This document shows positions 34,672 through 46,664 of a DNA stretch of 64,000 nt, in pieces. The first letter of the stretch is position 1. Each line of letters begins with the position of its first letter. The translations under genes and the position numbers were made by a program. The notes under the pieces are model-generated. The model saw only the letters and a list, made by a program, of their open reading frames with translations, made no database searches and was not told where the DNA came from. Source of the DNA: Turritopsis dohrnii (Eukaryota > Cnidaria > Hydrozoa > Anthoathecata > Oceaniidae); NCBI GenBank assembly GCA_027922465.2, contig BQMF02000500.1, positions 186,001 through 250,000 on the forward strand, read 5' to 3'.

Positions 34672-36504
34672 CTAGCTCGACCGCGCTCTTCTATATTTAG
34701 TTGTAGTTTTTTTGTTTAATTGGTGTATATATAAGTCTTCTTCGCATTTTGTGTAGTATGAAAGGTAACTTGTAATGATAATTCCAACCACTGAACACCA
34801 ACACATGAAATATGGCAACCTGTGAAGCATAATAAAAGTGAATGAATAACTAACACTAAAGTGGCCAGTGATCAAAATCATCAAAAAGCCACTACATCGA
34901 AGAGCATTTTCATTGAAATAGCGTCTACGCTTCTACAGGAATGTACTCCTCCGCAGTGTTCTTTCAACAAATTTGCTTGCTGGGAGATAAAGAAAACAGA
35001 CTGTATCATCCAGCAGAGAAAATTAAATAAAATCGATTAATGCAGAGATTATCATGATTAGCCTTGTCAGCAATTGATATGGAAAGGATGTCTGTTATTA
35101 GATCACACCCCCTGTCTTATGAGACAAAAAAAACTTGATTTGATGAAATATGGCACGCCATTTAATCCCTTAATAACCATACCCGTTCTTTAGATTAAAA
35201 AAAAAGAGTAAGGGACAATCTCATCCCATCATTTTTCACCAGGGTATGATTTTTACCTTCCAACAATGCCTTTCGTTATTGACTTCATCTTTTCATATCA
35301 TGAAGATGTTTCATGGAACTTTTAAATCACCCATGAGCTCTTAAATATGGTGATAAAGTAACTAAGACACTTTACCCTGTATATTCTTGGAAACCATCTT
35401 TGTCTCCAGTCTCCTCGTTCCATCCCATTATTTCTAATCGAAACTCATCTTCAACAAATTCAAACTCGAATTTGATATAAAATAATATCAGCGAACAAAA
35501 TGACAATATCCCTGAAAAAGAACATCGTGTGTGAGGAGCTTTAGCATTAACTCAAATATCATCAAATTAGTAATATTTTTGAAGTAAACTCAAAAAAGCA
35601 TCCAAGGTGTTAGAAATAACCCAAAAGATGAAGAGCAAGAGAGAGTTAATGCACTCCCTCCCTTCCCCACCACTCCTAGAGTTGTCACAAAATATCTGTT
35701 GTGCGTAAAAATATATCTCGCACAAATTTGCTGGGTTTATGGTGTGCGCGAAAGGACATTCTAAAATTTCAGAACATACAGATATCCGTTTTACCTGACA
35801 GCAAACAAATATAGGAGTTCACTATCCAAGGTTTTTGTTCGTTGTTCTTCAATCTTGCTGAATCAGCAATAACGTAGATGAATGAAATAACTTTGAGGCA
35901 TAATGACGTCACAAGCAAAAACCTCCAACTGTCAAACCAGGCTTAAATATGAAAACGACACTTCAGATACAATGGGGAAATGTAATCAATGAAAAAGACT
36001 CGCTAGAAGTTTTATCTGGCATAGAGATTAAGCAATACATGGTTTGGTAGATCAAGACACTTACGTCCTCCTTCCATTTCGGTCTTGTGAAAATCCACGC
36101 ATTTCGCGAAGATGCGCACCCTACAAATAGTCCACAGCCCTATTTGCATTTGTCGCCCTTCAAAGCTTTCTGTCTTCCATGGTCGGAGAACGATTGACAA
36201 GGCGAGTGTGGTAATGGAAAAAACTAGTAACAAAATCGTGGTCACACGTAACACAACCAACAGTGCTAGATTTACAGGAGGCTAGAGAAAGTACAAATAT
36301 TTCATAGACCTTTTACCGATAGAACTTATTTTTCAATCTTATGAATTCTTATTACCATTTCTCCTCATGAACACAAAAATAAAACAGGTCTGGGTAATAT
36401 GGAAGACTTAGAAAGCATTAAAAAGCCCACATTACCTTGGCTGGATGTACAATCTTTTTCAAGCATCCAAGGATATGTGGTTCATCTTGTTGAATAGCTG
36501 CCAT
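34672..36504 (-). CDS. Claudin/PMP22-like tetraspan protein B, five exons
   Basis: Coding exons on the minus strand: 36504-36436, 36281-36065, 35941-35795, 35511-35376, 34849-34672, total 248 aa. Exon 1 encodes MAAIQQDEPHILGCLKKIV and HPAK. Exon 2 has helix 1, then RPW, GLWTIC and a second Cys, the claudin-type loop-1 signature. Exons 3 and 4 give helices 2 and 3 and a second loop with MGWNEETGDKDGF, close to MGWNEETPDLEGF in gene A. Exon 5 gives helix 4 and a longer basic tail (KKTTTKYRRARSS). The three middle exons have exactly the lengths of those in gene A. The membrane role is inferred from family likeness. Confidence 0.83.
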
Positions 36505-39500
36505 GTTTATGTTTTAGACTTGTTCACGCGCCGTATGTTCGAGCATCAAACACCAATTCTATCAATCTGTAAAATACGACAGTTTCATCTTCATAATCCT
36601 GTAAAAGCCTTGTCACGTACACAAAGCACCAATATCACTTAAATCGATTGAATCCAGACAAACTTTATTACACAGAAACTGATAGCTACTTCATACTCAT
36701 TAAAGTGTAATCGACTTATGTCTTTTTATATTTTCGGAATAATTATTCTTGCGCATCAAAAATCGATTACTAAAGAAGTACTTTTTTAATACGATTCATA
36801 TGACAAAATGACTTTTAAATCCTGCCATCGAATTTTAATGACTTTTAATAAAAACTATAGGTGAAGTAAACTCGACAACCCAACTGTATTTCTTGCTGAT
36901 GTCAGCAAAACACTTGGAAACCCAGGGCGAAATGGTGGCTACAGGCACTGCAAAGCGAAGCAAGAGTAAATATAGTTTGTCATTTTGACGCATCAGTGAT
37001 AATTGTTCACTACACTGTTCCGACATCGTGATCAGATTTGTGTTGTCATTAACGAAGATTATTTTAAAGCGTTTTATTGTGACGAGTCTTACTGATTTGA
37101 ACCAACAGATGATCCTCCATTTTGACAAAAATATTATGAACAGAATGCTACTTAAGAACAACAGCGGTATTAATTGTTTCTGTCTTGTTGACCGAATGTA
37201 CGACGGACTAATCCAAGCTCTCTCTCTCCCAGATATTTTTAAATCAGATGAGAATGAAGAAGATGGTGCCTTTAGAAGTCAGTCAAAATTTGTGGAGGAG
37301 AGTATTGTCATTTAAAGTAGAAAACAAATGTAACTGAACTTAAATTTAAGACTGAAATGAAATACAAGCATGTTGGATTCCGCGATTTTGTTTTGACCAA
37401 CATTGAATAAACGTATTTGGAGGGAACCCCATAAGTTGACTTAAGTTCATAATTAAGGGAGTATCGGATTTGTTTGACGAAGAAAAAAGTCTTCTCCTTG
37501 AAAAATCTCATAAAGCTCGTTAATCAAAATTACTTTTATTAAACATGGCATGAATCGTTCTAATCTAATCTACTTGATATGTTTTGCCCACAACTCCATC
37601 TATAATTGCGAGTTATTTGTGCTCGTGCGCTTTATTGACGTCATATTTCGCAAGGCGTCAGACGTAAATATTTTTCAGTGGGCTGACTGTTTTCATTGTC
37701 AACTTTACCCTTAAGCAGTACTTCAAGTGAACCCTCCTACATATTAAGAAACAATTCGTCTTAGTGCGGGATGTAAACTAGGCTTAGCATGCCATATGCT
37801 CTTAATGATAATGCTATTATTATTGTTATTATTTAAGAAAATCAATTCATTTTGCAGATGTTGCTCGTGGTTTTTCTGTAACAGAAGCTTAGTATTAATA
37901 AAATTTCGTTTCAGATGTCATATTTGTGTCTAATCAATACATCTTATCGACTGAAGAGAGTTACCGATTAGTAAAACAAAGAGCCTTTATTTTTGTCCGC
38001 ACAGAATTTTTCGCTGATTGGAAAACGATATTTACAAACCCTGTTTCCAGAAAAGCTATCCAATTGGTTGAGATTAAGTCCTTGTCAGTGCGTGTAAATG
38101 AGAGAAGAAAGCAGTCAACATACCTTTTGAATTTTTCCCTCACTTCATGCATGGATTGAAGGCGCGCGACAAACGTAAACAGTCTGACGCTACTTCAACG
38201 AATGCAACAAACGTTTGTTAATCCTTCCAATAACCTGCCTCTTCAAATTTTGCAAATGTGGTTTTAAACAAACTTCTATGCAATTCTAATCATTTGACGA
38301 TCGCAGCACTTGAAGTTAAAAATAGTTTCAAATGTCAATGCACGTAAAAATTGTTGAGATTTTTGTTGCCTTGTCATTTCTGTCAATGCTCGTTGTTAAT
38401 AGCTAAAAGACAATTATGGTTATTATTCTGCAGAAGATTGTCTTATTCTGCAGATGGTGTGGACATTTACAAACAGGAAAAAGCTGACAAAAAAGCTGCT
38501 ATTGTAAGAGTTCTTTCTCTTACAATTTGAATACAACTGTTTCTAAATCCGATCCATACAAATCGGCGAGATCATCATAAATGTCAAATTAACGAAATAA
38601 TTGGTTGCAGTTATGGAAGTTAAAAGAAGTTCTAAACCATTAGCGTTTCTGTTCTTTCAGTGACGTCATCATGGCTTTCGCTGGTGCATCATCTTGCCAG
38701 AAAACTGAATAGTCATTTTCATAACACAAACTATAACACAGTAAAATAATTTGTGTTGAAAGTGCCAGTAAAACAAACCTTTTGAGAAACATCTTTTTAG
38801 TTTCTGAATGATCGCTATGACCAGTGACACAAATTTGGGAAAAGTGTAATGCCGAAGTGATTCGTCTCCTTATCGGTGATTTCGTCGGTCCTCTCCTTAT
38901 CGGTGATTTTGTCGGTTTAATCTTAACATCGACGAAATATTTTAACCATCAATAGCTTTTTTTCCGACAAAATGCCTTCTGGATATTTTTCTGTCAAAAC
39001 AATATCCCAATCGGCTTGGATGAATTAGTGTAGAAAAAAACAATTAATATTCCTTTTAAAAAATCATTCATCATTTATCTTCATGGAAGAAGAAAAGGGC
39101 GTGGCTGAAAATTATCGTACCTGTATGCCAGTGTTTGTCCTGCATCTTCTGCAATCTCGCTGAGATCCTGCAGTACTTACATTAAAGGAGTCAATTTACT
39201 TAGGCTCGAGCCAGAAAATGACTAGAAATGTCTTTTCAAGAAGGTCACTTCGTTATTGAAATAACTCCAAAATTACGATTCGAGAAATTTCATTGGTTGA
39301 AATATAGTGAAGAAAATGGAGTAGCAATTACCAGTTGATGTGATTGAGTGATTAAGTTAATGAATTGGATAAAACAATACTTCGCTTTTAAAATCAATTT
39401 TACCATAAACGGTTCTTAATGTCATATTGTTTTTGTAAACAAGCATTACTGTACCCCTGGTGACAAAATGCGACGCGGTTATTGAGTAATCATAAAATTG

Positions 39501-39613
39501 ATTTGGAAAGTAAATGTTAATGTTTTTGACGTCGCATCGGTAGTAATATTACTAGTAAAGAATTATGCGTCCTTAAAATATCGTTCTGTACTTCTACTGA
39601 CAAAAATAACATG
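36505..39613. other. Long interval, no confident gene
   Basis: Opposed open frames at 36835-37161 (minus; includes MSEQCSEQLSLMRQNDKLYL then a hydrophobic stretch) and 37028-37315 (plus; ends in an acidic segment) may contain an exon but show no family or convincing splice partners. A short CTCCTTATCGGTGATTT duplication lies near 38867-38918. The promoter of claudin-like gene B should lie right of 36504. Confidence 0.3.
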
Positions 39614-39615
39614 TA

Positions 39616-40676
39616 CCTTATCGGACAAAACAATGTCGGACAAAAGTGACGAAATTTTCCGGAGGTGACGAAAATTTAGTCCGACGAATATTTTTGTCCG
39701 ACGAAAATTTTGTCCGACGAAAAGTTATGTCCGACGAAAAATTATGTCCAAATCAAAAATTTTAAACCGTGCATTTTTTCCCCAAATAACGTTTCTTATT
39801 TTGTTTTCATAAAGACTACAACCATTCCATACACGTTTAACGAGTGTGAAATTGAGTATTTTTAAAGCACTATAAGTGGGAAAACACCATTTTCCCAGAA
39901 TCTCCTAAAATGTAACAAGTGAAACACAGTTGGTCACATTCCACGGGAAATTTCAAGGTACGTGTACCATTTTCTGAAAGAAAGAAGGTGGAAAAGTTGA
40001 CGGGCATGTCCTTTCTACGCAATACAGACCCTCGCCTATCGCAGCAGGTGGCTTAGAGATACCTTTATTGCTGAATTTTAAAAGTCCCAGATATGTAACA
40101 CACCAAAAGAAGAAAGATTTTCTCACAAAACTTTACTCGTAGGACTTTGAATGTAGCAAAGGTACAGAGGATGAGGATGATGAAGAAAAGGATGACGAGA
40201 TAAACTTTGTTATTGAAGAGGAAAACGGCGAGGAAGAAAGCAGTGAGGCTATTAAACCGAAAAAGAAGAGGAGACCACCAATCATAGATTACGAAGATGA
40301 AGAAGATGGAAACGATCTTAGCGATGAGGAAAGTCAACAAGAGAGTGGCAGTGAAATGATAAGACCAAAAATCAACCGAAAATTGTAGATTATTCATCAG
40401 ATGAAATAGATATAGTCATTGAAAAGTGAAATAAAGTTATTTCTATCAGACGCTGCATTGTTATTATTTTTCAAGTATTTCTTGTGGATTTTCAAGAGGA
40501 GGGGTGGGATGGGTGGAAAATAAGTAAAATCGAGTGAATCTGAGTGAATTAGCATTTCCTTTGAAATTTTTAAAATGGACAAAATTTTTCGTCGGACTTA
40601 AGTGACGAAATTTTGTCGAGGTGACGAAAATTTTGTCCGACGAAAATTTTGTCCGACATTGTTTTGTCCAATAAGG
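39616..40676. mobile_element. TA-target element with subterminal repeats and a captured exon
   Basis: Inverted ends begin CCTTAT(C/T)GGACAAAACAATG and stay matched for about 30 bp, with TA on both sides (39614-39615 and 40677-40678). Several copies of GTCCGACGAAAATTT lie inside each end. The middle holds the coding-like segment at 40143-40388. No transposase. Confidence 0.85.
40143..40388 (+). pseudogene. Captured 3' exon of an acidic nuclear-type protein
   Basis: After a splice-acceptor-like ...CTCGTAG at 40136-40142 an 81-codon frame runs to TAG at 40386-40388. It is acidic (TEDEDDEEKDDEINFVIEEE), then has a nuclear-signal-like KPKKKRRPP, then EDEEDGNDLSDEESQQES. Codons are clean and the composition is protein-like, unlike the surrounding MITE. 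There is no start codon or upstream exon inside the element, so it looks like a captured gene fragment. The parent gene is not recognised. Confidence 0.5.
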
Positions 40677-40678
40677 TA

Positions 40679-41949
40679 GCTGTTCTGTCAAATAACATGT
40701 AGCTGTCTTTCTTTGCACGCAATGTTTCTATCGTAACGTGAAAAATCATTCCGACATATTTACTTTCTGTAAACTAACTTTGAAAATTTGGACTAAAGAT
40801 ATTCTCATGTTACGATTACTTTAATGGATTGCTCTGAAAATAGAGAAATTGCGTGCAGTTGCGTTTTAAAACGATCCCAGCCGGCACATTTGTTAAAAAA
40901 TCTCTGCCAAGGAGTGCATTTCTATAGAAATATACACACAATATCAATATCAAAAGTACTCTTCATCACAGTGACTTTTTGCCGATTTTGCCGACTGGGA
41001 TTGCACTGATTTTTTTGTTATGTTTTCAATATGCTTATTTCGCGAGGAAGATATAAAATGATGAAATCCAAAAACATATAAATTAGCTAATCCCTGGCTT
41101 CGTTTCTAATCTTAGTAATTATTTTGTAGCTCATAATCAGAACGAAATAAGTTTGTAAAATAATTCCCTTCTAAGGTCTCGTATTTATTTGTTAAAAATA
41201 TCATCATCAACTTGAAAATGAGGTGAATATGAGTTGACATTTGTGAGAGTTCATGGTACAGCTCGTTTAGGTCAGACTTGGCCAAAAAATGTCCCTCCTC
41301 CCAGTCAGCCGCTCTTCTTCCTTGTAGTCAGCTTAAGTGACAGTTGACGTCATTTTTTGAGCTTCTTTAGGGGATGATAGCTAATTACAATGAATGACTA
41401 ATAGCAAGCGAGCATTGAAATGAAAATTGTCAAAAAATTAAAACATTTTTAGCTTCTCATCTTTTCCCTGATGCGACCAAAAAAGTTTTTCAGATTAGAA
41501 TTCGATTTCAAAATTGTTCTGTTCCAATTTTGGGGTTTATCAGAAGAAAATGGAACTGGTAAGTGTGAACACAATCCGTAAAAGTTTCATTGTATGGTCA
41601 ATTCGTAATAATTACCATCGGAGTAAACTTATAAACGAAGCATCCGTTTTGTGCGAAAGCTATGAATAGTCATGTAACACGAGCACGATTGCAACAGACT
41701 AGTTTTTTGATTTTCGAAGCTTGAAAATATGCCGTTTTTTTTCGCAGCAGCACTTCAATTTCCTGTTTGTAGAAATTTCATGAATTTTAACATCTTTATC
41801 CAAAAACTTATTCTTTCCCAAGTGCTATTGAGACATATATAATATTTCCTTCACTTCAACCGTCAACGTTTTCTCAAATTACTTCCTACTGGATAAATTT
41901 CTGTAGGATGATATACTGTACATCGTATTTATTTGGTATTGTTTTTACG
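40679..41949. other. Non-coding interval
   Basis: No recognised gene, tandem repeat or inverted repeat. Confidence 0.4.
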
Positions 41950-42247
41950 TGGCTAGCCTCACTCAGTTGCTATTGCATCTGCTTTCCAGGAGGGGCCACG
42001 GCTTAGGTTGGAGGCTCCGAAGTATTTGACACTCTCGTGAGTGACACAAACCCAATCAAGGGCCTGTGCTCTTCTGGATGACCTCCTGCAACACCCGATG
42101 TATCATCTACCCAATTTCCCTCACATTGCATGGGTCGACCCGGCGCTATGGTACATTCACTTGCGCATGGTGAATCGCCGCCAAGGGGAATTGAACCCCG
42201 ATCTCTCGCATGACATACGAGAGTGATAACCACTATACTACGGCGCC
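41950..42247 (-). mobile_element. tRNA(Asp)-like SINE
   Basis: Minus strand. The head at 42247-42177 folds as a full tRNA: acceptor 6 of 7 pairs, A-box TAGTATAGTGG, anticodon stem CTCGT/GCGAG with loop ATGTCAT (anticodon GTC, Asp), and T arm with GGTTCAATTCC. A body of about 225 bp follows (to about 41950), so this is a SINE head and not a stand-alone tRNA. The 3' border is uncertain. Confidence 0.65.
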
Positions 42248-43081
42248 ATAGAAGCCGCCCTCAACTAGGGCGTGCGTTATGGATAAGAAATTAGTGTACT
42301 GAGGTCACCTTTGAAAATATTAACTCTGTTGAAAAGTATAAGAGATTACAAATAGAAGCAGTTTCCTTTTTTATAACACACGATAGGGCGCAATTGATCA
42401 AATTTTTGTCTTTTTTACGCCCTCCTACAGTTTTTAATAAAGTTTTCGAAATTCCTAATTCAGAATCTCAAAACAAGTCCTCCAACAAGTCACAGACAAA
42501 ATGATATCACAACGGTTTCTGCCTCACTTCCAAGCTGTGGAAAAATGATGTTTGCGTCGTTTATGAAAAGCAATGATACATCGGGAAAAATGCATCACGA
42601 AGCTTTTTTTATCTTTCTTTAGTACACTGGAAAAATAAAAAAATTGTTTTTAAGATTATTTTGTTCTGGTCAGAAAAGTAAAAAGAATACATCTCAATGA
42701 TAGAATATACATCTCAATAAGCATCATTTTTCTTGACTTAATTTACTTGTTTTTATCTCAAGAATTTTCTTTCTTAAGAAAAATCTTATCTTAGGAACTT
42801 TTTCTTAAATAGAATGTATATTCTACTTTTTTTAGAGCTGAGGGTTGCACTATGTCAGTATGTCAGTAGAAATAGAACAATGGAGAAATGGTCTGGGAAA
42901 GAGCAGCTGTTTATTACTAACAATGCGCTCAAACAAAGTAAAAAAATTATTGGCACTCTCGTGGAGATTATCTCACAATAAAACTGCTGACACAATTTTT
43001 TCTCGACCTTGTCTTTATTTATCTTTAAAAAATGTGAAGTAATTTCCAAAAAGGTCTAATGTGCAATGCAGATGATATGCA
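42248..43081. other. Non-coding interval
   Basis: No gene recognised. Short opposed frames at 42845-43049 have no family features. Confidence 0.4.
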
Positions 43082-43086
43082 TAGTT

Positions 43087-43753
43087 CAGGGCCGACAAAT
43101 TAACTTTTGAAGTGGGGGGGCCAAATACAATAGTGACTAAGGAGGCCCCACCATGGTTGGAGCGGACGGGCCAAAAAGTTTTTTGAAATTTAGGACCTTC
43201 AGATTGGCTAAAACGCTATCCAAATATCTGAAATTTATAGTATTAAAGACGAGAAAAAGTTATATGCGTGTTTATATTATGATAAGAAACTTCTTTTAAA
43301 AGCATAACGTTAACATAAATACAATGTAGGAAACTTAAACTTAACAAAAAATCACAACAAAACAAGTTAAAATTTTCCAAAGTAATTGAGTCTTCCCGAG
43401 CCATCACAAATTCTTTGCAAACTTCAATAACATTGATTTGGTCAGTCAATTCGTTGTGAATAGTCAAGATAGCCAAAGCGTTGAATCGTTGACTTTTCAT
43501 TATTGACCGTAGCCATGTTTTGAGCCGCCTTGCGGTGGAAAATGATCGTTCTGGTCTCCTTGAAAATATCTCTAAAACACACAGGTTTTGATTCGATTGT
43601 TGCATGAAGAACATTACTTTTTTCAAAACCCGGTGTTTCATCTTCGTGTCTCTTTTTTGATAATTTCTATTCTTTGGGGTTTTTTTATTCTTTGCTCTGA
43701 AAAAAAGTGGGGGGGCCCTGGCCCCCCCCCCTCCCCCGGTTTTGTCGGCCCTG
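43087..43753 (-). mobile_element. hAT element remnant with 5-bp target duplication
   Basis: Inverted ends CAGGGCCGACAAA / TTTTGTCGGCCCTG flanked by TAGTT on both sides (43082-43086 and 43754-43758). A minus-strand frame (43641-43243) includes RRPERSFSTARRLKTWLRS then FNALAILTIH, the C-terminal dimerisation region of hAT transposases. The rest of the transposase is deleted. G-runs near the ends flank the TIRs. Confidence 0.85.
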
Positions 43754-44225
43754 TAGTTGACATTTCAATGTACTAACACCCAATACGCATGCTCCATACT
43801 TGTGAAACAATAGAAGCGACGCGATTTGCATTTCTTGCGCATGCCCACTGTATGGCAGTATATATTTACTTTTTAAAACTCAAACCACACACTTAACATA
43901 TTCCATGATCATTAAAACTTTTATGATACAATTTGTTACAAAACGTGTATTGCTAACGACGTTGAGAAGATAACAAGCTCAAAGAATACGAAGTACATAA
44001 TTTTCAAAAGCATCTTTGCCTGTGCAAGTGATCTGCAGGTCAGAAGGAACAAGTTATCTGATGTCAGTTATAACTTTGTGATTTTAAAATCAATAATAGT
44101 CATTCTTAAACACGGTTATAGATAACTAACCCAATATAGAGTTATAATAAGGGTTAGGTTTAGGGCTACCTGCATGGGGGACAATTGTCCGAAGGGGAGT
44201 TACCCGGGGGTAATGGCACACATCT

Positions 44226-44360
44226 GAGGATTTTCCAGGGGAATTTGTCCTGACACCCTTAAGCAATTGCTGAGTATAAAAAGAAAGTTGGAGTTTACAT
44301 TATTATATTTTATGGTACATAATATGATGACTTGATCGTAGCTGTATAGATCAATAATTA
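44226..44360. repeat. Repeat shared with the 3' end of the cGAS-like gene
   Basis: About 80 percent identical by eye to 50568-50702 (GATTTTCCAGG...ACACCCTTAA...CTGAGTATA...ATGATGACTTG). At 44.2 kb it is non-coding. At 50.6 kb it supplies the last codons and stop of the receptor ORF. Confidence 0.75.
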
Positions 44361-45856
44361 ACGATGATTTAGTTATAGGTATAAAAAAAAAGAATGTATA
44401 CATGTCACACCACTTACTAGTGGATCAACATGGAGTTCACCTCTGTTTAGTTTTGACTATTGTGAGGGTCTCCTAGCCATAGCGTCTTTTTGTGTAAAGT
44501 ATCTTTTGTTTACCAGCAACCAAAAATAAATTCAATTCAATTACTAACGCTTTACGCACCTGATGGTATGTTTGGTACCTCCAAGGAGAGGAGGTGTATG
44601 GTCCAACCTTTATGTGTAAATAAGAAATACTGTGTGCAGTAATCAAAACTTTACTTTTGAACCACAAACAAAATAGTTAGGGGTAGTTTATTACTGTAAA
44701 TTTTTATTTCAATAAAAATAACGAAAAACATTATATCTTTCGTATAAGGCTGCACGTTTTTAGAAAGTTACAAAAAGTACAAACTACTTTACAAAATGAA
44801 AACAGTAAGCCCAATATAAAATAAAGTTTTTGATTTGTGTAAGGGTGACGACTGTTCAGTCATAGCCTCCGTTCGCAATGACTTACAAGATAACATGAAT
44901 GCTAAAATTCCCATTTCACAAGTAGTAGGAGTAATGGACGATTTGAAACACTCTTTCCGTTTGTGAAGGAACCATCTTATCTGAAATAGGATTAAAGGTT
45001 GTTTTGCTCAAGCTTATGATATCTTGTACTTCGATTTGGTTCAAACTCATTTTTTCGGAAACTTTGTGCAGTGAAACCTCTGTAAGACTTACACCTTTGA
45101 AGGTTGGAAAATTCTTCCCTGTAGAGGTTTCCTCATGTTTGGTTAGTGGTGCTACGGAATAAGCAAGTGTCCGTAATTGAGAGGTGTCCTCTTATGTCAT
45201 GTCCATATAAGGTAAGTTTCACTGTATTATGTTTTCTGAGCTCAAACAACATTATAGATTTAAGAAAAATGAAGAAAAAATGAAGAAAGCAAAGCTAGAC
45301 AAATGTATGAGTGTTTTCAACTTTCGGATATCAATCGGGTAACAACACAAAGTTTCGGTTTCAGTAGAGTTGAGCATTCGGGTTGTCTGATAATGATATA
45401 TTTACCAAAGCTTGTTTATTGTAAAAACATTTTTAAAACGACTTATTTACAATTTTGTTATAAGATTTCTAGTGCTTTTTAACTGGAGATATTTTTTATC
45501 ACGAATTTAATGTGAGTTGAGATGGACTTGAGTTGGGTGAATAGGTTCATTGTTAAAAGTCGTGCTTGGAGAAATTTATGTCACTGTGCACAGTCGAAAT
45601 CATTCATTTCCAAGAGGAAGCATTTTAATTTTAATTGTTGTAACCTCTGTAAAAAAATAAACAATATATTTTTATGAAAAAACAAAGGCAAATGAAGACA
45701 CTAATAATTATATAAACGAGGATTTTCAAATGAATTTGATTAAGAGTTTACTTCAAGAGAATCAACACGATGTATTGTTTTTAGACATTTTTCGTCACAT
45801 CTAGATAGTTTTAAGGTTAGGGGATACTTTTTAGTGAATTGATATTGAACAAGTTA

Positions 45857-45990
45857 AAGTCTGTTCATAAATTATATGCACTGATTTCAGCTTTTATATA
45901 AAAACCAGGCTCAAGGGAATTTATGTAATTTGCTAAATCTGGTTTCCACATGGTAACTGAAATTAGTGCACATATTTTTTGAACAGACTT
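45857..45990. mobile_element. 134-bp foldback MITE
   Basis: Inverted arms AAGTCTGTTCA...GCACTGATTTCAG and their complement, flanked by TA (45855-45856 and 45991-45992). Arms differ by a few indels. No coding. Confidence 0.8.
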
Positions 45991-46664
45991 TAGATCACTC
46001 CGAGCAGGTGAGGTTCATCTTTTCATGACATGTGTGTGTATTCTAGTTTGAGTATCATAATTTTCTTATTTAATAATTTAAGTTGTGGAGATTTATCTGT
46101 GTATTTCATACACGTTAAGGTGGTATTACCCCCTAAATTAAAAAATTGATATTTCATTGGAATTTTTTGTTCCAAAACACTTGTTGGGTGAAGATATTTC
46201 AAAATGGGCGGAAAAATGAAAAAAAAAATTTTCGTTGCCATGGTAACATGGAAAATATGCCTTTTTTTGATCAAACCGGACAGTTACACCGGCTGAAAAA
46301 TAATAAAAACTAGACATAGTTCTAAGTTGAAAATTGGTAAAATAAATATTAATAGGTGGGGCTATACAATAAACCAAAAAAAAATTTCAAACATTCCAAA
46401 CTCCTAAAAAGGGATTATTTTGAAATTGCGATGCCATAATATGCAAAAATAATAAACCTTATTTCAAGTTTTAAAATTTTATTGCAAAGTACTCTCTGTA
46501 GTGGAAATTTGCTGAAAATTTGAAAGAAAAAGCTCAAGCGGTTCCTGAGATATTTGCGCCGGGAGTTTGAAAAATCGCATTTTGAGAAAAAAGCCTTTAA
46601 AGTTATAACTAACAATAAAAAAGGTATAAACCATCAAATAAAGTCAACAATAGAAAAATATAAA

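Larger units (their letters stand above)
43759..46114. other. Non-coding interval with small MITE remnants
   Basis: Contains the repeat at 44226-44360, a decayed pogo-like MITE at 45068-45226 (CAGTGAAACCTC...TTTCACTG) and the foldback at 45857-45990. No gene recognised. Confidence 0.45.

Noticed and set aside
36835..37315. Possible gene on either strand at 37 kb
   Set aside because: Two opposed frames overlap, neither with a family or a convincing pair of splice sites; left as unassigned.
40065..40718. Minus-strand membrane-like open frames
   Set aside because: They are antisense to the acidic captured exon and the MITE end; GAA/GAT codons read backwards give Phe/Ile/Leu-rich pseudo-membrane proteins.
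42177..42247. A functional tRNA-Asp gene
   Set aside because: It folds well, but it is followed by a SINE-like body and the D-arm and acceptor differ from animal tRNA-Asp; better read as a SINE head.
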